DNA of 64,000 nt, taken from assembly GCF_004005845.1 (NCBI RefSeq), contig NZ_SADE01000002.1, positions 1,178,421-1,242,420 on the forward strand, written 5' to 3'. Source of the DNA: Hwanghaeella grinnelliae (GTDB taxonomy: Bacteria > Pseudomonadota > Alphaproteobacteria > UBA8366 > Aestuariispiraceae). A program made the translations under genes and the position numbers. Positions 33,929-43,076 of the stretch are shown one piece after another. Numbering within the stretch: position 1 is the stretch's first letter; each line of letters starts with the position of its first letter. Below the pieces are notes generated by a model that saw only the letters and a program-made list of their open reading frames with translations, did not search any database and had not been told where the DNA came from.

Positions 33929-35586
33929 CGGGTTTGAGGCCCCCGGCCCGGACGGCCTTGATGGTCCAAACCGTGATCTTGCAGATAGCTTTCGCATCGC
34001 AGGGCGACCCCGCTTCGGAAACCGCGCCGGTCAAAAAGGGCGCGGCTATAGGGGCGATAGGCGAGGGTGGAGATCACGTCGGTCCAATACAGAAAAACCT
34101 GGCGATCCATGCGCCGCCAAGCATCCCGGCCGAAGGGCGCCGTAAGACACTTTCCAAGAAATCGCATGGGTCTCGTCCAGGGTGGGGTCACGAATTCCGG
34201 ATGGCGCATCGGTTGCCAGACCGACCCAAGGTTCAAATCCGCCAAGGTGTCGACATACAGTTTTTGGCGGCGCTTCAAACGCCACGGGACACTCTGCCAA
34301 AAGTCCAAGAAGATCTTGTGCCACAGCGGCAGCCGCCATTCGTGGCCAAGATGTTCGTAGACGCGCTGACCGGAAATGACGAATTTCGTCTGACGCGCTT
34401 CGAACTCCAGATATTCATAGAGGGACCGGCTGTCCATGGTGTCCAGCTCTTCGCTGCTGAACCGTTCGTGCAGTGACGCGAACAGGCGATCCCGGATCGC
34501 GGCGTCGTTGCCTGCCGTATGCAGGTCTTTCCACAGGCTGTAGTGCTTTGTCACCTGTGCCTGGATCGCGCGGTCGGCCGAGCCATTGCCGGCGGCGTCC
34601 TGGAACAGTTTGTCCGGGATGTGACCGCCGGAAATATAGTCGCCGGAATTGCCGTTGATGAAGACTGCGTCCTCCGGAACGCTGTTCATGGTCTTCAGCA
34701 TGGAGACGGCATAAAAATCCTGAAGGAAGGGAAGAGACCCACAGGTATCCGACACTTCCATATAACGGTGAAAATCCGACGAGTCGGAGAAACGTCTGAT
34801 GTCCGACGGCGAATACGGCACGAAAATCCAAGGAATACCCATCTGGTCCGCAATCTTCTGCGATGCCTGGGCTTCGAAATTCCCGGGTCGGCCATAGGCA
34901 TAAGCCGTAACGTTTTTATGCCCGTTTTCCACCAAGCCGGACACGACAAGGCGGGAGTCCAATCCTGCGGAGAGGGGGACGAAAACCGGTCTGTCTTTCA
35001 GCTCTTCGGCCAAATCGCCAAACACGTCATGGATCGCGTCCGCCAAGCGGGATTGCCAGGTCTGATCCTCCGCCGTGTCGTCGGCCGCCACGGGCAGATA
35101 GTGGTAATAGCGCTGGAACGCTACCTTGCCCGTTCTGTGGTCGATGCAGGCAATCTCCCCAGCGCGCAGCTGCTCAAGGCCTGCATACAGCGTCTCACGG
35201 CCCGCCGTATAGCCGGCCATCGCGATTTGCAGTCCCGCATGCTCGTCGATCTCCGCAAGGCCAAGCGTTTTGCGCAGAACGTTGCCTGATTGTCCGATGA
35301 CAATCTTGGCGTTCTGCGCACCGATGAGAAGCGGGATCGAGCGGACATGGTCCGTCATCGCGACAGTCACATCGCGGTTCTGCAGAACGAATGCGAAATT
35401 ACCGCTGACCGAACCAAGCCAATCCGCGCAGGCGTCGAATGCCCCATCCGTGGTCAGGCCTTCCAGAAGCGCCGCGGGCGACCGCGTTGCATGGCCCTTC
35501 TGCCAGATTGTTCCGTGATCATTGTCTTGCTTCGACCAGCCGAGATCGGCGTCGAACAAAAGCGATGGCGCCAACATCCCGGTCAT
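33925..35586 (-). CDS. Asparagine-synthase-like ATP-pyrophosphatase protein without glutaminase cysteine
   Basis: 553 residues from ATG 35586. Residues about 1-165 resemble the AsnB N-terminal domain but begin MTGML, without the Cys2 nucleophile that releases ammonia from glutamine. The PP-loop PLSAGLDSR has S206 and D210-S211 for adenylation. Such proteins in polysaccharide loci probably form an amide or similar bond on a sugar or lipid acid, with free ammonia or an amine as nucleophile (inference). It is translationally coupled to its neighbours on both sides. Confidence 0.78.
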   Translation of the reverse strand: MTGMLAPSLLFDADLGWSKQDNDHGTIWQKGHATRSPAALLEGLTTDGAFDACADWLGSVSGNFAFVLQNRDVTVAMTDHVRSIPLLIGAQNAKIVIGQSGNVLRKTLGLAEIDEHAGLQIAMAGYTAGRETLYAGLEQLRAGEIACIDHRTGKVAFQRYYHYLPVAADDTAEDQTWQSRLADAIHDVFGDLAEELKDRPVFVPLSAGLDSRLVVSGLVENGHKNVTAYAYGRPGNFEAQASQKIADQMGIPWIFVPYSPSDIRRFSDSSDFHRYMEVSDTCGSLPFLQDFYAVSMLKTMNSVPEDAVFINGNSGDYISGGHIPDKLFQDAAGNGSADRAIQAQVTKHYSLWKDLHTAGNDAAIRDRLFASLHERFSSEELDTMDSRSLYEYLEFEARQTKFVISGQRVYEHLGHEWRLPLWHKIFLDFWQSVPWRLKRRQKLYVDTLADLNLGSVWQPMRHPEFVTPPWTRPMRFLGKCLTAPFGRDAWRRMDRQVFLYWTDVISTLAYRPYSRALFDRRGFRSGVALRCESYLQDHGLDHQGRPGRGPQTR

Positions 35587-36500
35587 GATCCGCCACGCGC
35601 CAGTCGATACGCTTGCGCCCACCGGTACAGGCCGGTTGATTTGCTAACGCGCCAATAGACCTGCTGCTCCCCCCCGAAGGCACGGAAATAGCGTTCGATC
35701 GGGGCATGCATCGAGCCTTCGAAGTCGAAACCCTCGGCGTTTTTCGCGGCGGTCTGAATGGCGTTCCATAACAGCAGGCTCATCGCGCCGTTTGTCCGTG
35801 TTTCGGGGTCGGTTCCGCCATGAACGTAGTAAGCGCAGGCCTGATCCCAGACCAGGAACAGTGCGGCATGTGCTTGGCCGGCTTCATCCATCGCCGCCAT
35901 GATCGTGCCGCATTCCCGTGCTGCCGCGGCTTCCGCAAGCGCGCCGAGAAGATCCGGGTCGGTCTTCACGGATTTCCCCTGGTTTCGATAGGTCTTGGCG
36001 TTGAGGTCCACCAAAATGTCCAAGGGTGCGTCACTGACAACGGTCAGCTGTCGTTGCGCCTTTCGAATCTCGCGGCGGATGTTCTCGCGGAACATTCCCC
36101 AAACGGCATCGGTATCCGAAATGTCCTTCAGCCGGTAGGTCAGTCTTGGTTCGACGGAAAATCCGGCCTGGGTCAGGGGGTAGAAGATCTCGGCGGCGGG
36201 GTGAAAGTCCTGCTGGAAATAACCCGCCGCAGGCAGCCGTTCCAACATGTCGGCCAATGCAGCCTGCCGCCGACCCAATACCGTCGACGGTTTGCCGTCC
36301 ATGGCGGCGAAGGATGGGCCGAGCCAGGGCGTCATGGGCGGCATCGTGGAAATGGTGGCGCCATAGGATCCGGCGCGCGGAACCAGATACGGAAACCTGG
36401 CGATGCTGGCGCCGTTTTCTTCTATGCAGACTTCGTCCCAGCCATTTGGGGCGGCGATATCCAGCCACCAAGGCTGATCGAAGGGGGAATTTCCAATCAT
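35583..36500 (-). CDS. FemAB/BioF2-like GNAT acyltransferase
   Basis: 305 residues with the double-GNAT pattern of the FemAB-like (GNAT_6) family: YQ-type middle segment NIRREIRKAQRQLTVV and the C-terminal ALFLVWDQACAYYVHGGTDPE followed by GFDFEGSMHAPIERYFRAFGG. These proteins transfer an aminoacyl or acyl group in surface-polymer synthesis. It overlaps the sulfotransferase and Asn-synthase-like genes by ATGA each, suggesting the three decorate the same glycan. Confidence 0.8.
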   Translation of the reverse strand: MIGNSPFDQPWWLDIAAPNGWDEVCIEENGASIARFPYLVPRAGSYGATISTMPPMTPWLGPSFAAMDGKPSTVLGRRQAALADMLERLPAAGYFQQDFHPAAEIFYPLTQAGFSVEPRLTYRLKDISDTDAVWGMFRENIRREIRKAQRQLTVVSDAPLDILVDLNAKTYRNQGKSVKTDPDLLGALAEAAAARECGTIMAAMDEAGQAHAALFLVWDQACAYYVHGGTDPETRTNGAMSLLLWNAIQTAAKNAEGFDFEGSMHAPIERYFRAFGGEQQVYWRVSKSTGLYRWAQAYRLARGGS

Positions 36501-37447
36501 GTCGACCGCTCGGGAACGTGCGCCGGCGAATTGCAGACGGCGGCGATTTCAGTCTGCAACGCGTCCGGGAGGGCGGGGGCTTTGGTCTCGGGAAAGCTGG
36601 GTGGGACCTGGCCGCGCGTGGCTGGCAGCATCGTGTGACGCGCTACAAATGCATCGACGCGCGCCAGCGTCGCAGCCGTGTCTTCAAGAAAATCTTCGTA
36701 TTGAACCGACAGGAAGCGTTCGTCGGGAAGGGTGCTTGCATCAGCGGCAACCGATTTTCTGACAGCTTCGATCTGTTCGAAAACCTGTCTTACCGGATCG
36801 TCCTGGTCTGAAACCGTCAATCCGGCGGGCCGCACGGACCACCAATCGTCATAGGTCCCGTTCTCCAATTTGCGCTGGGCAAGAATGGATTGCGCGTTCC
36901 GTTCCGGATCGCGTCGAACTTCAATGAAAAGGCAGTCCGGAAAGGCCTCGTCCAGGGCTGCCATCCGGACGCTGTTGATAACGTTTTTGAAGATGACGGG
37001 CGCGTCACAGGCCTGTGTCAGGGCGGCAACCGATGCTGTCATTTGTCTTAGGCGGCCGTGCGGTATAGCACCGCGCCCGGCGGAATGTGGGTTGCGCGGA
37101 AAAAACCGATACCAGAACGCACCGCATTCGCTGGGACCATCCGGGCTTTTTGTCCTGCCGCCGGACGAGGCGAAATCGCCTGACGTCTTGCCGGGCCGCC
37201 AACCCGTGAAGGAATGCCAAAGCCCCGGTGCGGCATGCCGCGCGCAATGCCAGTTGCTGATATAACCGTATGCCCGGGCTTGAACCAGTAGCTGGTAGAA
37301 CAAGGTGGTTCCGCTGCGAGGCGCGCCAATGATGAATATCGGCGGATATTTCGGATAGGTTTGGCCCGTCAGACGGCAATAGATATCCGTCTCGAAAAAT
37401 CCGAGCGCCTTGTTCGAGAAATGCTTGGCAATCTTCAGCGGTTGCAC
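36497..37447 (-). CDS. Sulfotransferase-family protein
   Basis: 316 residues. The 5'-phosphosulfate-binding loop GAPRSGTTLFYQLL lies at about residue 41, and a 3'-phosphate-type segment FIEVRRDPERNAQSILAQRK near residue 180 fits PAPS sulfotransferases. It predicts sulfation of the surface glycan, which is uncommon but known in marine bacteria and rhizobia. PAPS-synthesis genes are not in the window. Sequence between residues 75 and 120 is glycine- and arginine-rich and less conserved. Confidence 0.82.
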   Translation of the reverse strand: MQPLKIAKHFSNKALGFFETDIYCRLTGQTYPKYPPIFIIGAPRSGTTLFYQLLVQARAYGYISNWHCARHAAPGLWHSFTGWRPGKTSGDFASSGGRTKSPDGPSECGAFWYRFFPRNPHSAGRGAIPHGRLRQMTASVAALTQACDAPVIFKNVINSVRMAALDEAFPDCLFIEVRRDPERNAQSILAQRKLENGTYDDWWSVRPAGLTVSDQDDPVRQVFEQIEAVRKSVAADASTLPDERFLSVQYEDFLEDTAATLARVDAFVARHTMLPATRGQVPPSFPETKAPALPDALQTEIAAVCNSPAHVPERST

Positions 37448-37483
37448 CGAAGCTTGAACCTCCAGGGGAAAATACGGTCGCTC

Positions 37484-38788
37484 CTAGCGAACCTTGAACA
37501 CGGGGCGGGCGACATCGCCCTTGAGCCAGGATTCGGGATCATCGCTCGACATGGCGGCTTTCAACCGATCCATCGCCGCGTCCCATGCCTTCAAGGTCGG
37601 CTCAAGGCAACCATCGTCAATATGACGCTGGCAGAAGTTGATCCCCCCGCCGGTCAGCACGCCATGTTCCGCCAATTGCTCTCTGATCAAGCTCATGACC
37701 ACTGGGCCTTCCACCCCGGCATCCGGAGAGGGCGTGATCTTGGGCCACCAGGGGTCGCCGGTAATCTGAAGCGACTCCTGCAATCCGGCAGCGGCGATCC
37801 TGTCGTTCATGCCGCTCATGAGGGCTTCGCCATACTGCCAGAACTGTTGCGGCGTTTTATTCGCTTCCAATTTGTCGATCGTTGCGATGGCGGCGGCAAT
37901 GGAGAGAGCTTCACCGCCGAATGTGCCCGAGAAGAATATCTCGGTCATCGGCGCCATGAATTCAGCTTTACCGACAATTGCGGAAATCGGCATGCCGTTG
38001 GCCATTGCTTTGCCGAATGCGGACAGGTCGGGCGTTACGCCGTAATAGGTCTGCGCGCCGCCCATATCGATCCGGAAGCCGCTGATGATTTCGTCGAAGA
38101 CGAGGACCGCGCCGATTTCATCCGCGATGTCGCGCACACCTTGCAGGTATCCCGGTTTCGGCGTCGTTACCGCGGGTTCGATGACGATGGCGGCGACATC
38201 CTTACCATGCTCTCTGGCCACGGCGGTCAGCGCATCCAGGTCATTGAACGGGAACTTGACGGTCAAGTTCCGAACCGCTTCCGGCACGCCGAGGCTTCGT
38301 GTCGTCGCGCCGATATACCAATCCTGCCAGCCGTGATATCCGCCAACCAGAATCTTGTCGCGACCGGTCTTTGCCCGCGCGAGCCTCACGGCCGCCGATG
38401 TCGCATCGGTCCCGTTCTTGCCGAAACGAACCATTTCAGCACAAGGGATCAGTCGCACAAGCCGTTCTGCAAGCTCGGCCTCCAGGTCGGTCGACAGCGA
38501 AAACGAAATCCCTTTGGCAAGCTGATCCTTGATCGCTTTGTCGACATCCGGATCGCAATAGCCCAGCACGATGGGCAGCAGACCCATCACATAGTCGATG
38601 TACCAATTGCCATCGACATCCAGGCATCGGGGGCCATCGCCGCGCTCCAGGAACAAGGGGGTTGTCCCATGCACATGTTGCTGGAAGCTCTTCGTGAAAG
38701 TCTGCGCGCCTAGCGGAATTGTTTTGAGACTACGCTCAAGCAAAGCCAGGCTCTTGCTTACATCAAGATCAGTATTGCGTAACGTCAT
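37484..38788 (-). CDS. Class III aminotransferase, glutamate-1-semialdehyde aminomutase-like
   Basis: 434 residues. The PLP lysine is K260 (AFGKAMANG), cofactor aspartate D232 (VFDEIISGFR), and GGYHGWQDWY near 150. The sequence belongs to the GSA-aminomutase branch, yet it sits amid glycan genes with no haem genes, so it is not hemL. Relatives occur in nonulosonic-acid and spore-coat-type loci, probably aminating a keto sugar or keto acid moiety. Its start overlaps the next gene's stop by 4 bp. Confidence 0.82.
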   Translation of the reverse strand: MTLRNTDLDVSKSLALLERSLKTIPLGAQTFTKSFQQHVHGTTPLFLERGDGPRCLDVDGNWYIDYVMGLLPIVLGYCDPDVDKAIKDQLAKGISFSLSTDLEAELAERLVRLIPCAEMVRFGKNGTDATSAAVRLARAKTGRDKILVGGYHGWQDWYIGATTRSLGVPEAVRNLTVKFPFNDLDALTAVAREHGKDVAAIVIEPAVTTPKPGYLQGVRDIADEIGAVLVFDEIISGFRIDMGGAQTYYGVTPDLSAFGKAMANGMPISAIVGKAEFMAPMTEIFFSGTFGGEALSIAAAIATIDKLEANKTPQQFWQYGEALMSGMNDRIAAAGLQESLQITGDPWWPKITPSPDAGVEGPVVMSLIREQLAEHGVLTGGGINFCQRHIDDGCLEPTLKAWDAAMDRLKAAMSSDDPESWLKGDVARPVFKVR

Positions 38789-40422
38789 CGCGGTGCACTC
38801 TTATCGGTTTGAGGCAGTAAGACAGCATTGGCATAGCCCTGATCGGGCGGTGTGGGCGGTTCGCGCAGGGCGGTGGCGAACTGCTTTTCATCGAATATCA
38901 GGCGGTTACGGGAATCCCAGTAAGCTGAAACGAACCGGCATCTGTTATCAAGATGCGGTTTCAAGGCCGGGTTCCACTCCGTCTCTTCGATGTCGAGGGC
39001 GATGACCGGCCGGTTCGTACACAATGTGTAGCCGAACGTCGTGCTGGTCATGCAGCCGAAAAAGATCGCGTCGGCTTGTTGCCAGACTTCTTCAAAGGGG
39101 GTTGCGATCACCTCATCGGCCAGATCGTCGAAAAGCCCTTGAACTTCCTTCAGCCTATCGGGATGGGCTTTGTACAGTACACGGTAGCCTTGATCCTTCA
39201 GAAACCGGCAGACACGGATTTCGAGGTCCAATTGAAAAGCAAAGAAATCGGCTGGTGAATAGTGATACCGCAGCGCGGTCATCGGATAGCCGACGATCAT
39301 CACGGACCGGATCTCCGCCGGCAGGGCGGATTTCCGCGACGCCTCTATTTGCCGTTGGTAGTCACTCGTTTCCAGGCCGATGAACTCTGTGGGCTGCTGT
39401 TCGGAAATGCCGGACAGCCGGTATTCCGTCGCATGGTGTTCGGCCGATTTCGTCGTCGGGCAAACGAACAGGTCGCATACGGCATATTCGGAATAGGCCT
39501 GCGCCCGTTCCCAAAAATTGCACATGTCGTTCCCATGATGGAAGCCGATGACCTGGCTGCCGCGGCTTTTCGCTGCGAATGCCAAGGTCCTGTTCAGCGG
39601 CTTTCCTAGCTGGGTGACAACCACGCTTTCCGCCGCCGGCATCGTTCTGGCCGCGAACGTGTACAGCTGCTTCAATCGTTGCAGCCGTTTGATCCAGGCC
39701 TGTGCGATTGTCGCAGTCTCAATGTTCTCGCATCTCAAGTATTTCGATGCAGCCGCGGCGGCGGATTCGAGAAAACGATGAAGATGCTCGATGGTTTCTG
39801 ACGACAAAGTTTTTGCGGATTCAGCCTCCACACCATTCAGGACGAGTTCCAGATACAGATGCCGGCAAAGCCGCCCCTTTCGTTCCAGATACTCAAGCTT
39901 TAGATCGTCGCCGCTCCCGATGCCGATCGTATCGTATCGTGGAAGGCGGCCCCGCATCAGCGTTTTGCAGGCCACGCGTGTATTGAAGATTGTGTTGCGG
40001 ATGAGGTTCCGAATTCGGAGCCTTGATATGAGTTTGGCCGCCGGCGGGGCATCGAAAGCCGTCGCGAAGACGTCCCAATCCGGTTCCAGGAAACGTTTGG
40101 ACGTTTCGGTATAGTTGGCCTCGACACCCAATGCCTTGGCCTGGGCAAATGCACCGGCAAAATGGCAATGCGCAGCTAAAATGAAGGCGAACTGCGTATC
40201 GGCCAGAAGCACATATTTGTCTTCACCCTCAAGGGCGGCGTGGAAAAGGTCGAAAGCCTTCCAAAAGGCGTCCAGGAATTGGGTATGATCGTGTTCGGAA
40301 ACCGGCCACCAGAAACTGTCCGCAAAGCCTGCCCGCCCGGCTGATCTGATCGCCGGTGCATCAAAGAAAAGGGGGCCGCGCGCCTCGGCATCGGCTTCCG
40401 TGCTGGTGTTGGTGACCGCCAT
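38785..40422 (-). CDS. Capsule-synthesis-like protein of unknown function
   Basis: 545 residues from ATG 40422, 1 bp from the next gene. No signal peptide or membrane span. The second half has a GT-B-like rhythm: VVTQLGKPLNRTLAF, VIGFHHGNDMCNFW, RSVMIVGYPMT, YRVLYKAHPDR, and FEEVWQQADAIFFG. The HPDR and late TSTTFGYTL segments resemble CDP-glycerol transferase / KpsS-like capsule proteins. Probably a glycosyltransferase; the two nearby proteins at 40424 and 58245 share the general design but are more alike each other. No firm function. Confidence 0.6.
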   Translation of the reverse strand: MAVTNTSTEADAEARGPLFFDAPAIRSAGRAGFADSFWWPVSEHDHTQFLDAFWKAFDLFHAALEGEDKYVLLADTQFAFILAAHCHFAGAFAQAKALGVEANYTETSKRFLEPDWDVFATAFDAPPAAKLISRLRIRNLIRNTIFNTRVACKTLMRGRLPRYDTIGIGSGDDLKLEYLERKGRLCRHLYLELVLNGVEAESAKTLSSETIEHLHRFLESAAAAASKYLRCENIETATIAQAWIKRLQRLKQLYTFAARTMPAAESVVVTQLGKPLNRTLAFAAKSRGSQVIGFHHGNDMCNFWERAQAYSEYAVCDLFVCPTTKSAEHHATEYRLSGISEQQPTEFIGLETSDYQRQIEASRKSALPAEIRSVMIVGYPMTALRYHYSPADFFAFQLDLEIRVCRFLKDQGYRVLYKAHPDRLKEVQGLFDDLADEVIATPFEEVWQQADAIFFGCMTSTTFGYTLCTNRPVIALDIEETEWNPALKPHLDNRCRFVSAYWDSRNRLIFDEKQFATALREPPTPPDQGYANAVLLPQTDKSAPR

Positions 40423-40423
40423 G

Positions 40424-41902
40424 CTAACTTTGCTGCTGGAAGGAAGCATCAAAAGTTTCCCGCATCTTGTCGAGCAGCTCCGGCGATACTCTGCCCATCA
40501 AGTCGGTGCCGTGCATATCGATGGCCACATCGACCACGGCTTGAAGATACTGTTTCCCCCGTTCCGCGTATGACCCAATGTCGTGCGGCTCTGTGCCGAA
40601 CACCCAATCGAGTGCCGGTCCGATGTCGGTCCATGAGGTAATCTGCTTAACGTGGGAAAGCATGCGGTAGTTTGCGTGCATGCCGAAAAGGATCAGCGGA
40701 ATTCCTTTCACCGCCGCCTCGAAACCGGATGTCCCGTTGATCGTCGCGACGGCGGCTGCCTTGTCCATGACCTTAAGGCCGGACTCCATCGGGTCGATGA
40801 AAATGACATTCGGCATCTTACGAAGCGACTTGTAAAAGTCCGCCGGCCGCGCCCCGACGGAGGTGAGATGCTCCTTCACGACAAGGAAGGTCCCGGCCGG
40901 AAGCTCTTTCGCAAGCGCTTGGATGGCGAAGGGCTGATGATTGAATTCAGGTGACTCGCGCGTCAGCGTCACTTCCGGTTCGACGCTGAGGGGGAAATAC
41001 ACGAAGGGAACGTTCTCGATGTCCTGCAGGCTGGCCGTGGCGTTCCGTTGAAGGGTCCGGAAATGGTCCCATATGTCGAAATGCTCGCGCAGTTGCGCCT
41101 TCAGAACCAAGCCCTTCCGCTTCTCGTAGCGGCGAAGGTGGTAGTAGAAATATCGCACGAATTCATGCGTCATGTTCTTCAGCATGATGGATGTAGAGAA
41201 CCGCCTGATCATCTTGGCGCGTTCGTCCAGATAGACCTTGTAGTGGCCCGTGATCGTCGGGCCGTCCGGCTGAACGGTCGCCTTCTCGAATGCATGGGCG
41301 ATCGTCGGATGTTCCATGAACTCGTTTTCGGTCCAGTAGTAATAGTCTTCATATCCTGCGGATACGAAATAGCGGATCGCAATGCCCATGCCCCGCGCGG
41401 CGACGCAACAGGACTTGTTGGGCTGCAGAACCAGATCGACGTCGTGCTTCTGCAAAAGCCCTTTGAAGAATTCGACGAATGATACATAGGCGCGAAGCGC
41501 CTTCGGGTAGGTCGCTGCTCTGCTCCACCGCGTTTCGCGGTAGTTTGTTCCGGCTGCCAGGAACCCGGTGCCAAGGTGCCGGTCGTCCAAAAGCAAATGC
41601 GTGAACCGAAAACCCAGTTCGTGCTCCAGGGCCTTCGCGCGATCAATCCACTCTTGCGGCGCTTCCAACGGTTCAAGCAGGCTGTCGTATCTGAACGTCG
41701 TCGTTTCGATGGCGTCGAACAGCGTCCCGTAGGTCTGTTCGTAGTGATGAACTTCCTGCTGGTTCTTGCAGACAAGCGTGACCTTGGCGCCATCGGATTT
41801 GAACCCTTTCAGGAAATCCGAAAGCACACCGCTAAGTTCCGAATGGGAGAACACGAGGATAGATTTTGGCTTCACCGGCGCCAAATCCGAAGCTTCAGTC
41901 AT
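40424..41902 (-). CDS. Capsule-synthesis-like putative glycosyltransferase, paralogue A
   Basis: 492 residues. The C-terminal half contains PFVYFPLSVEPE, a block ending LVVKEHLTSVGARPADFY, and AAVATINGTSGFEAAVKGIP. This is the pattern of surface-carbohydrate proteins related to KpsC/KpsS-like and CDP-glycerol-type transferases. The protein at 58245-59762 has the same blocks (PYVYFPLNREPE, VGVKEHIAGVGSRSPKFY, VATVAGTAGIEASVIGKP), so the two are paralogues. A nonulosonic-acid (or Kdo-like) transferase role would suit the locus, but this is inference. Confidence 0.65.
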   Translation of the reverse strand: MTEASDLAPVKPKSILVFSHSELSGVLSDFLKGFKSDGAKVTLVCKNQQEVHHYEQTYGTLFDAIETTTFRYDSLLEPLEAPQEWIDRAKALEHELGFRFTHLLLDDRHLGTGFLAAGTNYRETRWSRAATYPKALRAYVSFVEFFKGLLQKHDVDLVLQPNKSCCVAARGMGIAIRYFVSAGYEDYYYWTENEFMEHPTIAHAFEKATVQPDGPTITGHYKVYLDERAKMIRRFSTSIMLKNMTHEFVRYFYYHLRRYEKRKGLVLKAQLREHFDIWDHFRTLQRNATASLQDIENVPFVYFPLSVEPEVTLTRESPEFNHQPFAIQALAKELPAGTFLVVKEHLTSVGARPADFYKSLRKMPNVIFIDPMESGLKVMDKAAAVATINGTSGFEAAVKGIPLILFGMHANYRMLSHVKQITSWTDIGPALDWVFGTEPHDIGSYAERGKQYLQAVVDVAIDMHGTDLMGRVSPELLDKMRETFDASFQQQS

Positions 41903-41995
41903 AAGAATCTACTTCCAAGAATCTATGCGAACACGGTTTCCGGACAGGCATCGGACGGCACAGAAAAGCCGTCGACACCAGGCCGGCGAGTTCGT

Positions 41996-43072
41996 CTAGT
42001 CAATATCCGACCAGGACAGGGGGGTTCCGCGCGGAAGATCCCGCCGCGCCTTCCGGCCGATTGCCGACTTTATGAATTTGGGTGCAAGCCCGCCGCCCGG
42101 TCGGATGGAGCGAACGTTATCCGCCGAAAGCGTATCGCCCGCCGAAATGTCCTGAACCACATACAAGGAGCGCCGAAGCCCTTTGGTTCCGGCCTCGCTA
42201 TCCGTCGTTTGATAGGACGGACGGCCGACCGCCGCGAACGCCTCATGGCTTGCGGTCACCATCGCCTCGAATTCCGCGGGCTCCAGCGAGAAGTCCGCAT
42301 CGGGACCGCCGTCGGACCGTTTCCAGGTCATGTGCTTTTCGATGACCGTCGCGCCCAGAGTCGTGGCCGCCACGGGTACGGCGGTGCCCAATGTGTGGTC
42401 CGACAGACCGACGGGAACACCGAAGGCCTGCGCCAGATGGGGGATGGTCGCCAGATTGCACTCGGCCACCGGTGTCGGATAACCGGAAACGCAGTGCAGC
42501 AGGCACATCGGAACATTGTCCGCCTTTGCAACGACCTCCACCGCGTCGGAGATCTCGCCAAGATCCGCCATCCCGGTGGACATGATCATAGGACGGCCCT
42601 TGGCGGCGACATACTCGATCAAGGGCAGGTCCACCAATTCGCAGGACGCGATCTTGTATATCGGCGGATCGAACTGCTCCAAGAAATCGACAGCCGTCGG
42701 GTCGAAGGGCGAGGAGAAGACCGGAATGCCGACCTGGGCACCCTTGTTGAATATCGCCTCGTGCCATTCCCAGGGCGTGTGCGCTTCCTGGTACAGTTCG
42801 TACAGGCTGCGTCCTTCCCAAAGGCCGGGCCCCAACACAAAACCGGGGCCGTCATGGTCAATGGTGATCGTATCGGCCGTGTAGGTCTGGATTTTTATGG
42901 CATCGGCACCCGTGTCCGCCGCGGCCTGCACAAGGTCCAGCATCCGGTCCAGCTGGCCCAGATGGTTGCCTGAAAGTTCGGCGATGATGAACGGGGGATG
43001 TTCCGGACCAACCGGTTTTCCGGCCAGTTCTATGGTGGATGGGGCAGAGGCAGGGGGGGAAACCGATGTCAT
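41996..43072 (-). CDS. pseI: Pseudaminic acid synthase
   Basis: 358 residues from ATG 43072. NeuB-family TIM barrel with IAELSGNHLGQLDRML at the substrate/metal end, LWEGRSLYELYQEAHTPWEWH, KIASCELVDLPLI and SDHTLG, then a C-terminal SAF antifreeze-like domain (GDTLSADNVRSIRPGGGLAPK). The SLYELYQEAHTPWEWH stretch is diagnostic for PseI within the family. It condenses 2,4-diacetamido-2,4,6-trideoxy-altrose with phosphoenolpyruvate to pseudaminic acid in the cytoplasm. It follows the PseG-like gene by 4 bp. Confidence 0.92.
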   Translation of the reverse strand: MTSVSPPASAPSTIELAGKPVGPEHPPFIIAELSGNHLGQLDRMLDLVQAAADTGADAIKIQTYTADTITIDHDGPGFVLGPGLWEGRSLYELYQEAHTPWEWHEAIFNKGAQVGIPVFSSPFDPTAVDFLEQFDPPIYKIASCELVDLPLIEYVAAKGRPMIMSTGMADLGEISDAVEVVAKADNVPMCLLHCVSGYPTPVAECNLATIPHLAQAFGVPVGLSDHTLGTAVPVAATTLGATVIEKHMTWKRSDGGPDADFSLEPAEFEAMVTASHEAFAAVGRPSYQTTDSEAGTKGLRRSLYVVQDISAGDTLSADNVRSIRPGGGLAPKFIKSAIGRKARRDLPRGTPLSWSDID

Positions 43073-43076
43073 GGTG

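Noticed and set aside
37361-38713. A 450-codon plus-strand open frame
   Set aside because: It is the complement of the class III aminotransferase, whose PLP-binding motifs are intact; the frame has no family features.
37484-38788. Aminotransferase as hemL of tetrapyrrole synthesis
   Set aside because: It is translationally coupled to glycan genes, and most alphaproteobacteria make aminolevulinate by the HemA condensation route instead.
41576-42973. A 465-codon plus-strand open frame
   Set aside because: It crosses the complement of two real genes (capsule-type protein and pseI) and shows arginine/glycine-rich low-information sequence.
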